Source: Pseudomonas sp. GR 6-02
Lineage (GTDB): Bacteria; Pseudomonadota; Gammaproteobacteria; Pseudomonadales; Pseudomonadaceae
Assembly (NCBI RefSeq): GCF_001655615.1
Contig: NZ_CP011567.1
Location: 2,179,001-2,243,000 of the forward strand
Reading direction: 5' to 3'
DNA: 64,000 bases
Shown here: piece after piece, positions 1 through 10,860 of the stretch
Numbering within the stretch: the stretch's first letter is position 1
Layout of the letters: each line of letters begins with the position of its first letter
Position numbers and translations under genes: made by a program
The notes under the pieces: generated by a model
What the model was told of the DNA's origin: nothing
What the model saw: the letters and a program-made list of their open reading frames with translations, nothing else
Database searches by the model: none

Positions 1-1065
<1,065 letters not shown>

Positions 1066-1089
1066 TCAATGACATAGGCTGCGGCCGTG

Positions 1090-1103
1090 CGATCAATTGA
1101 TCG
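1090..1103. promoter_or_regulatory. 14-bp perfect palindrome in the katG upstream region
   Basis: CGATCAATTGATCG lies 97 bases upstream of the katG start, in the 412-base gap (994-1405) between katG and the GNAT gene. I see no gene in the gap. It is perfectly self-complementary and AT-centred, as dimeric repressor sites often are. The regulator is unknown and chance occurrence is possible. Confidence 0.3.
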
Positions 1104-1405
1104 TCGTGGTCACACGGGAAATCCGGATAGCGGCAATCGAGTTGCCAGCACGGTGGCCCACGGCAAGCCTAGTACGTTTCCTGACTCATTCGTATCTCTT
1201 CTCAGGTCTCAACCGGCCGGCTGATGCCAGCGCTCCAGTAAGGGTAGACGCCTATAAAGCAGTCAGCTAATAGGGGGAGTATTGGGAGGTGATAGGGATA
1301 GTCTTTTATCTGAGCCGTCGAGATGGAGTCGCTGTTACGCGTTTCTTTTATCCAGCGCCGGCAAAACGTAATCTGTCGCATCGACCTTTGGATGGAACCA
1401 AACCA

Positions 1406-1885
1406 ATGCTGCTAACCCACCGCCCCGTCAGTGCTGAAGACGTGTTGACGATTTGCGACTTTCCTCAAACGCCCCAAGAGCTTTTTTTCATGTTCCCGAA
1501 GGCACAGTACCCGCTGACGGAGGCTCAGCTGCTTGCATCGATAGCTCAACGCTCGGACTCAACGGTGGTTGAAGGGGATAATGCTGTTGTCGGTTTTGCT
1601 AACTTTTATTCGTTTGAGCGCGATGGCGTTTGCTCAATCGGCAATGTGATCGTTTCGCCCAAGGCTCGGGGGAAAGGTGTCGCGCGGTTTTTGGTGGAAA
1701 CGATGGTGGGGCTGGCGTTTGAACGTCATCGGGCAAGCGAGGTGCAGCTTTCGTGTTTCAACGAGAACACGGCGGGGCTGCTTTTGTATCCGCAGCTCGG
1801 GTTTGTGCCGTTTGGGGTTGAGGAGCGGGTGTCGCAGGATGGGCGCCGTGTCGCGCTGATACACATGCGAAAGACAAGCAAGTAG
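1406..1885 (+). CDS. GNAT family N-acetyltransferase
   Basis: Probable acetyltransferase of 159 residues that moves an acetyl group from acetyl-CoA to an amine; the substrate is unknown. The acetyl-CoA pyrophosphate loop is visible as K86-A-R-G-K-G91 after the beta-4 strand GNVIVSP. The C-terminal part has the NxxAxxLYxxLGF pattern (N121-TAGLLLYPQLGF) typical of the fold. The frame stays open upstream to 1289, but the upstream residues look unlike the family, and the ATG at 1406 gives the usual GNAT length, so I prefer 1406. It stands alone between katG and a small hypothetical gene. Confidence 0.8.
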   Translation: MLLTHRPVSAEDVLTICDFPQTPQELFFMFPKAQYPLTEAQLLASIAQRSDSTVVEGDNAVVGFANFYSFERDGVCSIGNVIVSPKARGKGVARFLVETMVGLAFERHRASEVQLSCFNENTAGLLLYPQLGFVPFGVEERVSQDGRRVALIHMRKTSK

Positions 1886-2020
1886 GACGATGGCGGCAGG
1901 TCTGAGGAGAAAATCAACTTCGCATTCGTTCCGTGTCTTGTTTACGGAACGAGCCGAAAAGGCGAGTGAGGTCACGTATGATGGGCCTTTTCCGTTGACC
2001 GCCACCCAAGGATCCACCCG

Positions 2021-2392
2021 ATGTCTTTAAGCAAACGCGATCAGGCACACATCGAACGTCGCCTGGTCGCCACTCTGACCGAGGCGTGCGAAACAGCCAA
2101 GGCGGAAATAGTCGGGTTTTGCTGGTTGACCCACGAAATCGATTACGACGCCTTTCCATCCAGCCTGCGAGTGATCTGGGTCTTCGATACGCAGGCCCAT
2201 AAGGATCAGGCGCTGGCGAGCGGGCAGGGCGAGCGCATGGTCGAACTGACGGCCGTAGCATTAAATGAAGCGGACGTTCTCGTCAGCCCGGTCGAGGCCC
2301 ATGTGCAGTTTGATTCTGAAGAGCAATGTCAGCGCGCCAATGGCGGCAACTGGCAGAAACGCCTGGCGCCCAAGCGCTCGACGCGAGGTTGA
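2021..2392 (+). CDS. Conserved hypothetical protein, 123 residues
   Basis: I do not recognise a named domain. The protein is soluble, with no signal peptide or membrane segment. It has a lysine/arginine-rich amphipathic start, a beta-strand-rich centre (LRVIWVFDT) and a basic tail (KRLAPKRSTRG). The ATG at 2021 is the first in frame. The next gene starts 3 bases after its stop, so the two are surely co-transcribed. Short proteins like this are often labelled Fis-family regulators in Pseudomonas, but I see no helix-turn-helix that supports that. Confidence 0.7.
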   Translation: MSLSKRDQAHIERRLVATLTEACETAKAEIVGFCWLTHEIDYDAFPSSLRVIWVFDTQAHKDQALASGQGERMVELTAVALNEADVLVSPVEAHVQFDSEEQCQRANGGNWQKRLAPKRSTRG

Positions 2393-2395
2393 GCC

Positions 2396-2578
2396 GTGGC
2401 CAAGGATATCGAAAATCCGTGTATTTCCGTTTGCCAGCTCAGTGGTGAACTGTGTGTCAGTTGTGGTCGCACCAAGGACGACATCAGAAAGTGGAAACGC
2501 ATGAAGCGCCCGGAAAAAATGGCGGCGGCGCAGCGGGCGAGTGTGCGGTTGAAGGGGCTTCAGAAAAGGAAGGGTTGA
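2396..2578 (+). CDS. DUF1289 family small cysteine-rich protein
   Basis: A 60-residue protein with the DUF1289 pattern: four cysteines in CISVCQLSGELCVSCGRT near residues 9-26, followed by a basic W-K-R-M segment. The four cysteines probably bind a metal; function is not known. Translation starts at GTG 2396, three bases after the previous stop (TGAGCC-GTG), so the pair looks translationally coupled. Some family members sit next to oxidoreductases; here the partner is the unknown 2021 gene. Confidence 0.8.
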   Translation: MAKDIENPCISVCQLSGELCVSCGRTKDDIRKWKRMKRPEKMAAAQRASVRLKGLQKRKG

Positions 2579-2585
2579 GGGTTCC

Positions 2586-3479
2586 TCAGGGCCGCGCACA
2601 AACCTCTCGAACACATTCACGCAGCCACCGATGCGCCGAATCGGCATCCATCCGCGGATGCCACAGCATCGAAATGGTGATCGGCGGCAGCTCGAACGGC
2701 AGATCGAAACTGTGCAGGCCGGTGCGCAGGTTTTGGGTATGTCGGGCAGGCACGGTGGCGATCAGGTCCGAGGCGCGAGCCAGCGCCAGGGCGGCCGAGA
2801 AACCGCCGACGACGGTGATGATTTCCCGCTGCAGTCCCAGCGCTTCCAACGCTTCATCCATCGGTCCTTTGTCGAGCCCGCGCCGTGAGACCAGGATGTG
2901 CCGGCCAGCGGCATAACGGGAGGCAGTAATCTCGCCCTCGCTCAGCGGATGCCCCGTGCGAACGACGCCCACGAAACGATCCTCGAACAATGCACGGGTG
3001 CGCACTTCCGGGCTGGTCGTGCCGCCAACCACACCGGTTTCCAGATCGACCGAGCCGTTGCGAAGTGCGGCGCTGTCCTTGCTCAGCTTCTGCACGAAGT
3101 GCAAACGCACGCCGGGGGCTTGCTCACCGGCGCGGGCGATCAGCGCCGGGCCGAAGTTTTCGACGAAACCGTCACTGGTGCGCAGCGTGAATGTTCGAAC
3201 CAGTTGCTTGAGGTCGAGCTGTTCGGCGGGGCGCAAAACCGCCTCGGCGTCTTGCACCAATCGACTGACGTGTTCGCGCAATTCAAGCGCTCGTGGCGTC
3301 GGCACCAGGCCGCGTCCGGCCCGGACCAGCAGCGGGTCGCCTGTCGTTTCGCGCAACCGCGCCAGCGCTCGGCTCATGGCCGACGGGCTCAGCCGCAGTC
3401 GTTGGGCGGCGCGGGCGACGCTGCCTTCGGCGAGCAGCACGTCCAGGGTAATCAGCAGATTGAGATCGGGAGTGGTCAT
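2586..3479 (-). CDS. LysR family transcriptional regulator
   Basis: A 297-residue regulator. The N-terminal winged helix-turn-helix occupies about residues 4-60 (SVARAAQRLRLSPSAMSRAL, then FLV-like DPLLVRAGRGLVPT), and a periplasmic-binding-protein-like effector domain follows from about residue 90. It is transcribed divergently from the MFS gene at 3608 with a 128-base gap. That is the classic arrangement for a LysR protein controlling its neighbour and itself, so it probably controls the efflux gene. The inducer is unknown. Confidence 0.92.
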   Translation of the reverse strand: MTTPDLNLLITLDVLLAEGSVARAAQRLRLSPSAMSRALARLRETTGDPLLVRAGRGLVPTPRALELREHVSRLVQDAEAVLRPAEQLDLKQLVRTFTLRTSDGFVENFGPALIARAGEQAPGVRLHFVQKLSKDSAALRNGSVDLETGVVGGTTSPEVRTRALFEDRFVGVVRTGHPLSEGEITASRYAAGRHILVSRRGLDKGPMDEALEALGLQREIITVVGGFSAALALARASDLIATVPARHTQNLRTGLHSFDLPFELPPITISMLWHPRMDADSAHRWLRECVREVCARP

Positions 3480-3607
3480 GCCGCAACGTTAGCACGGCGC
3501 GGGGCTGGCATGGCGTCAAACGCATCTATCAAGTGCAAATGCTGCGCCTTCCGCCTTGTCACGCACGGGCATACGCTGCTGCTCTACCTTTCAGATGTGG
3601 CCAGACA

Positions 3608-5029
3608 ATGAAATCCATCACTCAATCAGGTTCGGTGCGCTGGGCGCTTGCGAGTCTTTCGCTGTCGATGTTGATGCCTTCACTCGACACCAGCATCGCC
3701 AATGCGGGATTGCCGACGTTGGCCGAGGCGTTCGATGCTTCCTTCCAACACGTGCAGTGGATTGTTCTGGCGTATCTGCTGGCGATCACCACGCTGATCG
3801 TCAGCGTCGGACGGCTCGGCGACATGCTCGGCCGTCGGCGTTTGCTACTGGTGGGCATCGCCATTTTTACCCTGTCATCGCTGGCCTGCGGTGTCGCGCC
3901 GTCGCTTGGGTGGCTGGTCGGTGCACGGGCGGTGCAGGGGCTTGGGGCGGCGATCATGCTGGCGCTGACCGTGGCGTTTGTCGGCGAGACGGTGCCGAAA
4001 GCGCAGACCGGCAGCGCCATGGGGTTGCTCGGAACGATGTCGGCGATCGGCACCACGCTGGGGCCGTCGCTCGGTGGGATGTTGATTGCCGGCGTTGGCT
4101 GGCAGGCGATTTTTCTGATCAACATACCGCTGGGTGTGCTGAACATCTGGCTCGCATATCGCTATTTGCCGGCGGATGTTCAGCGGGCGAAAGCAGGGCG
4201 GGTGGGGTTCGACAAGGCCGGCACGTTGCTGCTGGCGCTGACGCTCGCGGCGTACGCGCTGGCCATGACGATTGGGCACGGTGAATTTGGACCGCTCAAT
4301 ATCGCGCTGCTGCTGGCGGCTGTTTTCGGTGTTGGGCTTTTCATCTTCGTTGAGGCCACGGTCGCATCGCCATTGATCACATTAGCGCTGTTCCGCCAAC
4401 AGGGATTGAGCGCCAGCCTGGCCATGAGCGCGCTCGTTTCGACGGTGATGATGGCGACGCTGGTGGTCGGGCCGTTTTATCTCTCGGGTGCGCTTGGCCT
4501 CGGCACGGCACTTGTCGGTTTCGCCTTGTCGGTCGGCCCGTTGGTGGCTGCATTGACCGGCGTGCCGGCCGGTCGCCTGGTGGACCGTTTTGGCACTCGG
4601 CGCATGACCCGTCTCGGGCTCGCGACAATGGCGCTCGGCGCGAGTGCTTTATCAATGATGCCAGCGGGGTTCGGCCTCCTCGGTTACCTCGCGCCCATCG
4701 CGGTGATCACGGCCGGCTACGCGTTGTTTCAGGCGGCTAACAACACCGCGATCATGACCGACATCCGCCCGGACCAGCGCGGCGTGATTTCCGGCATGCT
4801 CAGCCTGTCACGCAATCTCGGCCTGATCACTGGAGCTTCGGTGATGGGCGCGGTGTTTGCGCTTGCTTCGACGACGACAGACATCACCAGCGCGTCTCCC
4901 GCAGCCGTCGCCAGCGGCATGCGGATAACGTTTGCCGTCGCCGTGGCACTGATCATCCTGGCCTTTGCCGTGGCCCTGTTTCCACGGGCTTCAGACTGCT
5001 GCACTGTGTGCAGCAATGAACTGCAGTGA
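3608..5029 (+). CDS. MFS transporter, DHA2 (14-TM) type efflux pump
   Basis: A 473-residue inner-membrane proton antiporter of the DHA2 drug-efflux type. Visible signatures are MPSLDTSIANAGLPTL in TM1, the loop 2-3 motif GRLGDMLGRRR, and the antiporter motif GPSLGG in TM5. Length and hydrophobicity fit 14 membrane spans. I chose the ATG at 3608 because the protein then begins just before TM1; the frame continues upstream to 3533 but would add an unusual extension. It is divergent from the LysR gene at 2586-3479, which probably regulates it. Substrate unknown; a drug or small aromatic is the usual guess. Confidence 0.88.
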   Translation: MKSITQSGSVRWALASLSLSMLMPSLDTSIANAGLPTLAEAFDASFQHVQWIVLAYLLAITTLIVSVGRLGDMLGRRRLLLVGIAIFTLSSLACGVAPSLGWLVGARAVQGLGAAIMLALTVAFVGETVPKAQTGSAMGLLGTMSAIGTTLGPSLGGMLIAGVGWQAIFLINIPLGVLNIWLAYRYLPADVQRAKAGRVGFDKAGTLLLALTLAAYALAMTIGHGEFGPLNIALLLAAVFGVGLFIFVEATVASPLITLALFRQQGLSASLAMSALVSTVMMATLVVGPFYLSGALGLGTALVGFALSVGPLVAALTGVPAGRLVDRFGTRRMTRLGLATMALGASALSMMPAGFGLLGYLAPIAVITAGYALFQAANNTAIMTDIRPDQRGVISGMLSLSRNLGLITGASVMGAVFALASTTTDITSASPAAVASGMRITFAVAVALIILAFAVALFPRASDCCTVCSNELQ

Positions 5030-5191
5030 GCCTATATTGTTCATCTAAAATCGAATACCGATACTGCCTGAACATCGCGCAGTCGACGCTCATGGCGTTC
5101 AAGACATGGCTGGAGGCCAGATTTGCAGAGGGGCCGCCTTGGCTGCATGTGGACCGAAGCGAACTAAAACCTATGGGGCACGCCGATTAAA

Positions 5192-5281
5192 TGTGGGAGC
5201 GGGCTTGCTCGCGAAGGCGGTGTGTCAGGCAACATCAGTGTTTACTGACACTCCCTCTTCGCGAGCAAGCCCGCTCCTACA
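5192..5281. repeat. REP pair (BIME-like inverted repeat)
   Basis: Two 25-base arms, 5192-5216 and 5257-5281, are exact reverse complements (TGTGGGAGCGGGCTTGCTCG... and its mate) around a 40-base spacer. This is the standard Pseudomonas REP unit in inverted pairing. It sits between the converging MFS genes, where such units stabilise transcript ends or stop transcription. Confidence 0.9.
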
Positions 5282-5306
5282 GGTTCTGCACCTGACTGCG
5301 TTCCTT

Positions 5307-6608
5307 TTAGTGAGCGCCTCTGATGACAGCCGCTTGCGCCGTACGCAGCGCATGCCGATTGCCCCGGAACAACACCAGTGTCGCGATCAACCCCAGCACC
5401 GCCGCGCCACTGAGCCAGATCCCCGGCGCTGCCTTGTTGTCCAGCACATGGATCAGGTACGTACAGGCCGCCGGGGTGAAACCACCGAATGTTGCGGTCG
5501 CCAGGCTGTAGGCCAAGGAGAAGCCGGTCGTGCGCACTTCCACCGGCATGATCTCGGTCAGGGCCACCACCATGGCGCCGTTGTACGAGCCATACAGGAA
5601 CGACAGCCACAGTTCGACAATCAGCAAGTGGCTGAAGCTGGGGTTCGCCACCAGCCACGACAGCGCCGGATAAGCCGTGAGGATCGCCAGAATCGTCGCG
5701 CCCAGCAGCAGAGGTTTGCGGCCGATCTTGTCGGAAAGCGCGCCCATCACCGGCAGCCAGAAGAAGTTCGACAGGCCGATGCACACCGTCACCAGCAACG
5801 CATCCAGATCCGACAGATGCAGCTCGGCTTTGCCGAAGGTCGGGGTGTAGGCGGTGATCAGGTAGAACGACACCGTGGTCATCACCACCAGCGCCATGCC
5901 GGCGAGGACGATGCCGAAGTTCTGACTGATCGAGCGGACGATGTCCCGCAGGGTAGGGCGGTGTTTGCGTGCCTGGAATTCCGGGGTTTCTTCCAGCGAA
6001 CGGCGGATCACGAAGATCGCCGGCACGATCATGCAGCCGATCAGGAACGGCACGCGCCAGCCCCACTCACCCATTTGGTCGGGGCTCAGCCAGTGGTTCA
6101 AACCCACGCCGAGCAGGCCGGCGAATACCACCGCGGCTTGCTGGCTGGCGGACTGCCAACTGACGAAGAAGCCTTTGCGGCCCGGTGTGGAGATTTCGGC
6201 GAGGTACACCGACACACCGCCCAGTTCCACGCCTGCTGAAAAGCCCTGCAACAGACGACCGAACAATACGATCAGCGGCGCCGCGACGCCCAGCGTGGCA
6301 TAACCCGGCACACCGGCAATCAGCACCGTGCCGGCGGCCATCAACGCCAGTGTGATGATCAGGCCTTTGCGGCGGCCGTGGCGGTCGATGTAGGCACCGA
6401 GGAAAATCGCCCCCAGCGGACGCATCAGGAAACCGGCCCCGAAAGTGGCCAGAGACAGCATCAGGGAAGCAAACGCGCTATCGGCGGGAAAGAAGGTTTT
6501 GGCAATGGCCGTGGCGTAAAAGCCGTAGACCATGAAGTCGAACATTTCGAGAAAGTTACCGCTGACAACGCGAAAAATCGCTTTGCCTTTGCTCGTATTG
6601 GAAGACAT
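5307..6608 (-). CDS. MHS family MFS transporter, citrate/tricarballylate:H+ symporter
   Basis: A 433-residue metabolite:H+ symporter of the inner membrane. The start [19 protein letters not shown], the loop [12 protein letters not shown], the segment [18 protein letters not shown] and the tail motif [16 protein letters not shown] are nearly those of TcuC and CitA, so uptake of citrate, tricarballylate or a similar acid is likely. The start is ATG at 6608; the frame runs farther upstream through a REP-like region that cannot be coding. No tcuAB-like enzyme or regulator is adjacent, so the substrate stays a family-based inference. Confidence 0.85.
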   Translation of the reverse strand: MSSNTSKGKAIFRVVSGNFLEMFDFMVYGFYATAIAKTFFPADSAFASLMLSLATFGAGFLMRPLGAIFLGAYIDRHGRRKGLIITLALMAAGTVLIAGVPGYATLGVAAPLIVLFGRLLQGFSAGVELGGVSVYLAEISTPGRKGFFVSWQSASQQAAVVFAGLLGVGLNHWLSPDQMGEWGWRVPFLIGCMIVPAIFVIRRSLEETPEFQARKHRPTLRDIVRSISQNFGIVLAGMALVVMTTVSFYLITAYTPTFGKAELHLSDLDALLVTVCIGLSNFFWLPVMGALSDKIGRKPLLLGATILAILTAYPALSWLVANPSFSHLLIVELWLSFLYGSYNGAMVVALTEIMPVEVRTTGFSLAYSLATATFGGFTPAACTYLIHVLDNKAAPGIWLSGAAVLGLIATLVLFRGNRHALRTAQAAVIRGAH

Positions 6609-6652
6609 GTGTAGGTACTCACTCTGGTCGATCTTGTTTGAAAGCGCTGCAC

Positions 6653-6738
6653 CTATGTGGCGAGGGAGCTTGCTCCCGTTCGATTGCGCAGCAATCGTAA
6701 AACCGGTCACCGCTATCGCGAGCAGGCTCGCTCCCATG
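6653..6738. repeat. REP-like palindromic region upstream of the MHS transporter
   Basis: GTGGCGAGGGAGCTTGCTCC at 6658-6677 and GCGAGCAGGCTCGCTCCCAT near 6717-6736 are two inward-facing REP-type units with a GC-rich middle. This diverged REP pair lies between the divergent MHS gene and apbE. Confidence 0.7.
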
Positions 6739-6787
6739 CGCTCTGAAGCCCATAATGGCGGGCGCGGTTTTGAGGGGAGATGAAGAT

Positions 6788-7804
6788 TTGTTAACTGGAC
6801 GGTGGGGAGGGCTTGTGGTAGTGGTCGGGATTTTGTCCGGTTGTGGCAACGGCGATAGCCTGGAACGCTTCGACGGCCCGACCATGGGCAGCAGCTATTC
6901 GATCCAATACGTGCGCCATGCCGGTCTTCCCGCACCGGCGGAAGTCCGCGTCCAGGTCGAAAAAATACTCTCTGATGTCGATCGGCAAATGTCGACCTAT
7001 CGCAGTGACTCCGACATCGAACGCTTCAATAACCTGCCCGCCAACCACTGCCAGACAATGCCTGCGCCGATCCTCGAATTGGTCCGCGTCGGCGAGCGCT
7101 TGTCTTTGCAAAGTGACGGCTCCTACGACCTGACGGTGGAACCGCTGCTCAACCTCTGGGGATTTGGCCCGCAGGCGCGTGAGGAAAAAGTCCCGAGCGC
7201 CGAAGCACTGGCCGAGGTGCAGCAGCGTGTCGGTCATAATCACCTGCGCATCGAAGGTGACCAGTTGTGCAAGGATGCCGCAGTGGAGGTCGACTTCAAC
7301 AGCATCGCTGCCGGTTACGCGGTCGACACGATTGCCGCCGAACTCGAAGCGCTGGGCATCCACGACTACCTCGCTGAAGCCACCGGTGAACTCAAGGCTG
7401 TCGGCAAAAAACTCGACGGCTCACCGTGGCGCATCGCCCTGGAAGAACCCCGTGATGATCAGCAAGTGGCCGAGCGCATCATTGCCGTCGACGGCTACGG
7501 CGTGTCCACCTCCGGTGATTACCGTAACTATTTCGAGCAGGGTGGCCGGCGCTATTCCCACACCTTCGATGCCCGCACCGGAACACCGGTCCTACACACC
7601 CTGGCGTCAGTCACGGTGATTCATCCTTCAGCTTTGATGGCCGATGGCTTATCGACGCTGTTGCTGATTCTTGGCCCTGAACGGGGTTGGGACTATGCCC
7701 AAACGCATGACATTGCTGCATTCTTTGTGATTCGTGCCGATACAGGTTTTGTCACACGCACCAATCAGGCTTTTGAGCGCCTGGCCGGTGAGAAAACCGA
7801 GTGA
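6788..7804 (+). CDS. apbE: FAD:protein FMN transferase ApbE, lipoprotein
   Basis: Covalently attaches FMN from FAD to threonine residues of periplasmic flavoproteins such as Rnf/Nqr subunits, using Mg2+. The N terminus is a lipoprotein signal: hydrophobic LVVVVGIL followed by the lipobox L-S-G-C. The family signatures are [24 protein letters not shown], and the FAD/Mg region [12 protein letters not shown] and [10 protein letters not shown] place the start at TTG 6788 because GAGGGGAG (6772-6779) stands at ribosome-binding distance and the signal peptide is then of normal length. An ATG at 6755 is the alternative. It is followed by sthA 207 bases downstream; no Nqr or Rnf subunit is in the window. 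Confidence 0.88.
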   Translation: MLTGRWGGLVVVVGILSGCGNGDSLERFDGPTMGSSYSIQYVRHAGLPAPAEVRVQVEKILSDVDRQMSTYRSDSDIERFNNLPANHCQTMPAPILELVRVGERLSLQSDGSYDLTVEPLLNLWGFGPQAREEKVPSAEALAEVQQRVGHNHLRIEGDQLCKDAAVEVDFNSIAAGYAVDTIAAELEALGIHDYLAEATGELKAVGKKLDGSPWRIALEEPRDDQQVAERIIAVDGYGVSTSGDYRNYFEQGGRRYSHTFDARTGTPVLHTLASVTVIHPSALMADGLSTLLLILGPERGWDYAQTHDIAAFFVIRADTGFVTRTNQAFERLAGEKTE

Positions 7805-8011
7805 TTGCGGCTGCAAAAGCATTTTTCGATGGCTTTGTAGTGCAGGCAAAACTAGCCTACGACGCGACCAAGGGTTAATGTGCGCGGCGTTGACGCTTCT
7901 ATAGACTGTGTCCGGGTTCTGCACTGGCCCCAAATTGTTCCTTCACGCCGCCGATCGGCGTGATTTAGCCGCAGGCGCCGAGGGTGTCGCGGCCTGTTCT
8001 GAGGAGTACGC

Positions 8012-9406
8012 ATGGCTGTCTACAACTACGATGTGGTGGTGTTGGGTTCCGGCCCGGCGGGAGAAGGCGCGGCAATGAACGCTGCCAAGGCAGGGCGCAA
8101 GGTGGCGATGGTCGATAGCCGTCGCCAGGTCGGCGGCAACTGCACCCACCTGGGCACCATCCCGTCCAAGGCCTTGCGTCACTCGGTCCGGCAGATCATG
8201 CAGTTCAACACCAACCCGATGTTCCGGGCCATTGGTGAGCCGCGTTGGTTCTCGTTCCCGGACGTGTTGAAAAGTGCTGAAAAAGTCATCTCCAAACAAG
8301 TCGCCTCGCGCACCGGCTACTATGCCCGTAACCGCGTCGACGTGTTCTTCGGCACCGGCAGCTTCGCCGACGAGCAAACCATCGAAGTCGTCTGCGCCAA
8401 CGGCGTGGTCGAAAAACTGGTGGCCAAGCACATCATCATCGCCACCGGTTCGCGTCCTTATCGCCCGGCGGACATCGATTTCCATCACCCGCGTATCTAC
8501 GATAGCGACACCATCCTCAGCCTCGGCCACACCCCGCGTAAACTCATTGTTTACGGCGCCGGCGTGATCGGCTGCGAATATGCCTCGATCTTCAGTGGTC
8601 TGGGTGTATTGGTTGAGCTGGTGGACAACCGTGGTCAGTTGCTGAGCTTCCTCGACTCGGAAATCTCCCAGGCCCTGAGCTACCACTTCAGCAACAACAA
8701 CATCACGGTTCGCCACAACGAAGACTACGACCGCGTCGAAGGCGTGGACAACGGCGTGATCCTGCACCTCAAGTCCGGCAAGAAGATCAAGGCCGACGCC
8801 TTGCTCTGGTGCAACGGCCGTACCGGCAACACCGATCAGCTGGGTCTGGAAAACATCGGCGTGAAGGTCAACAGCCGTGGCCAGATCGAAGTCGACGAGA
8901 ACTACCGCACCTGCGTGCCGAACATTTATGGCGCCGGTGACGTGATCGGCTGGCCGAGCCTGGCCAGTGCCGCCCATGACCAGGGGCGTTCGGCCGCTGG
9001 CAGCATCGTCGACAACGGCAGCTGGCGTTTCGTCAATGACGTGCCGACCGGCATCTACACGATTCCGGAGATCAGCTCGATCGGCAAGAACGAGCAGGAG
9101 CTGACTCAGGCCAAGGTGCCGTATGAAGTGGGCAAGGCATTCTTCAAGAGCATGGCGCGTGCGCAGATCGCCGGCGAACCGCAAGGCATGCTGAAGATCC
9201 TGTTCCATCGCGAGACGCTGGAAGTGCTGGGCGTTCACTGCTTCGGTTATCAGGCGTCGGAGATCGTGCACATCGGTCAGGCGATCATGAACCAGCCGGG
9301 CGAGCAGAACACCCTGAAGTACTTCGTCAACACGACGTTCAACTACCCGACCATGGCCGAAGCCTATCGGGTAGCGGCGTACGATGGCCTCAACCGGCTT
9401 TTTTGA
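8012..9406 (+). CDS. sthA: Soluble pyridine nucleotide transhydrogenase SthA
   Basis: A 464-residue FAD enzyme that exchanges hydride between NADPH and NAD+, normally to drain excess NADPH. The FAD-binding [14 protein letters not shown] motif begins at residue 12, and the NAD(P)-binding [12 protein letters not shown] is near residue 182. The redox-active CxxxxC of related disulfide reductases is incomplete: Cys44 in [15 protein letters not shown] is present, but the second cysteine is Thr49. This is the expected hallmark of SthA. Start ATG 8012 has GAGGAG upstream. Gene order with the downstream glycerophosphodiesterase and PilZ genes is conserved in Pseudomonas. Confidence 0.97.
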   Translation: MAVYNYDVVVLGSGPAGEGAAMNAAKAGRKVAMVDSRRQVGGNCTHLGTIPSKALRHSVRQIMQFNTNPMFRAIGEPRWFSFPDVLKSAEKVISKQVASRTGYYARNRVDVFFGTGSFADEQTIEVVCANGVVEKLVAKHIIIATGSRPYRPADIDFHHPRIYDSDTILSLGHTPRKLIVYGAGVIGCEYASIFSGLGVLVELVDNRGQLLSFLDSEISQALSYHFSNNNITVRHNEDYDRVEGVDNGVILHLKSGKKIKADALLWCNGRTGNTDQLGLENIGVKVNSRGQIEVDENYRTCVPNIYGAGDVIGWPSLASAAHDQGRSAAGSIVDNGSWRFVNDVPTGIYTIPEISSIGKNEQELTQAKVPYEVGKAFFKSMARAQIAGEPQGMLKILFHRETLEVLGVHCFGYQASEIVHIGQAIMNQPGEQNTLKYFVNTTFNYPTMAEAYRVAAYDGLNRLF

Positions 9407-9448
9407 GCGGCTCCGGCCGGTGGCCTGAGCCGGCCGGGGAGACCGATT

Positions 9449-10171
9449 TCAGCAATTCTCGAGCGTGGCAGTGGCCAAACCGGGAAAGTCTGTAATCAGG
9501 CTGTCAACGCCGAAGTCGGCGAGCCTGCGCATCAGCGCGGGCTCGTTGACTGTCCACACCGACACATGCAGCCCCTGACGCTGCGCCTTCTGCAGGCGTT
9601 CCGGCGTACACAGGGTCCAGTTCAGCGCCAGCATCTCACAGCCATAGTTTTGCGCGACCTTCAGCGGGTCGAGCCAGGCGTACTCGGCCACCAGTCCGCG
9701 AGACACGTCCGGCACCAGGTCCAGCGCGGCTTTCAACACTTCGCGTGAACTCGAGGTAATCGTGACCTTGTCCCGTATGCCGAAACGCTGGGCCATTTCG
9801 CGAATCGCCAGCACGGTGGTCGCGGCGCGGGTGCGTGAGGCGCTTTTGACTTCCAGCTGCCAGTGCTCGAAATCGCATTTTTCGAACAATTCTTCCAGCG
9901 TTGGTATCGGGCAAGGTTTGATCCAGCCTGGGCCACCCTTACGCGCGTCGTAGGTCACCAGTTCCGCAGCCGTGTGTTCGGCCACTTTGCCGCGGCGGTC
10001 GGTGGTGCGTTTGAGGGTCGGGTCGTGGATCACCATCAACTCGCCGTCCTTGGACAGGTGCAGGTCCAGTTCGCAGCGGCGCACGCCGTGCTTGAGGCAT
10101 TGCTGAAAGCTGGTCAGGGTGTTTTCCGGTGCTTCGCCTTTGGCGCCGCGATGGCCGTAGATGAGAGTCAC
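9449..10171 (-). CDS. Glycerophosphodiester phosphodiesterase (cytosolic UgpQ/GlpQ type)
   Basis: A 240-residue enzyme that hydrolyses glycerophosphodiesters to glycerol-3-phosphate and an alcohol, recycling phospholipid head groups. The catalytic set of the GDPD TIM barrel is visible: His7-Arg8 in YGHRGAKGEAPENT, Glu34 and Asp36 in CELDLHLS, and His49 in MVIHDP. There is no signal peptide, so it is the cytosolic short type. The PilZ gene ends 13 bases upstream of its start, so the two probably form one transcript reading leftward. Confidence 0.93.
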   Translation of the reverse strand: MTLIYGHRGAKGEAPENTLTSFQQCLKHGVRRCELDLHLSKDGELMVIHDPTLKRTTDRRGKVAEHTAAELVTYDARKGGPGWIKPCPIPTLEELFEKCDFEHWQLEVKSASRTRAATTVLAIREMAQRFGIRDKVTITSSSREVLKAALDLVPDVSRGLVAEYAWLDPLKVAQNYGCEMLALNWTLCTPERLQKAQRQGLHVSVWTVNEPALMRRLADFGVDSLITDFPGLATATLENC

Positions 10172-10184
10172 GGTTCTTCCTTAA

Positions 10185-10766
10185 TTAATGGCCGTTTTCG
10201 TTTTGTTCGCGCGCCAGGCGTCGTTCTTGTGCCTGTCGCTGCAAGATGTAGCGGGCCAGCAGTTGTCGCTGGGCATCGGACAGGTATTCGAATTCGGTGC
10301 CGACGTCGTAGCCGCCGCCCTTGCGGTCGCAATGGGTGACGCGGGCCCGCAGCAACAGGCCGAGGGCTTGTGGCATCAGCACCAGCTTGACCGACAGGGG
10401 CGCGCCGACGGCAATGGGCGTCGGATGCTGAAAGTCGATGCCGCCTTCGGAGATGATCACCGGCTGCGGTTCGCCGATCTGTCCGAGCACGGTCAGGGCG
10501 ACCACCTGGCTCAGCAGATCGATGCGTTTGTTCTGTGATTTGAGGAACGCGGCGATGGCTCGGTCGCGTTCGTTGATCTGGCGCAACAGGTGTTGCGACT
10601 CGAATTCGCTCAGGTGCAGTTCGCTGAGCAGGTTGAATAGCGGGGAAGCATCCTGCAACACTTCCTGGCCTGCTGCTTCGGGAGCAGACAGGGGCCGAAT
10701 TTCCAGTGCGATCGTGTCCTCGATACGGTAGTATTCGCGGCGATCTTCTTCATCTAATGTCGACAT
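10185..10766 (-). CDS. PilZ domain protein, 193 residues
   Basis: Probable cyclic-di-GMP receptor. The R-x3-R arginine motif is present near the N terminus (DRREYYRIED). The second motif, normally D/N-x-S-x-x-G, appears only as IISEGGI in the middle of the protein, so its binding strength is uncertain. The N-terminal half is helical and charged (ESQHLLRQINERDRAIAAF), and the PilZ barrel is followed by a basic helix (QRQAQERRLAREQ). It is divergent from lolC and co-directional with the glycerophosphodiesterase gene. This position next to lolCDE is conserved in Pseudomonas. Confidence 0.85.
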   Translation of the reverse strand: MSTLDEEDRREYYRIEDTIALEIRPLSAPEAAGQEVLQDASPLFNLLSELHLSEFESQHLLRQINERDRAIAAFLKSQNKRIDLLSQVVALTVLGQIGEPQPVIISEGGIDFQHPTPIAVGAPLSVKLVLMPQALGLLLRARVTHCDRKGGGYDVGTEFEYLSDAQRQLLARYILQRQAQERRLAREQNENGH

Positions 10767-10860
10767 GGCGAACCCATGGTAGCGGCGGTGGTCTGAGTGT
10801 AAAGCTGGTTATCGACCCCCGCCACAAGGACGTTCCTTTTCCCTCCGAACAAGCCCCGAC

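Noticed and set aside
7943..9271. A 442-codon open frame opposite sthA
   Set aside because: Composition is low-complexity (His, Val, Asp rich), with no domain, and sthA is certain on the other strand.
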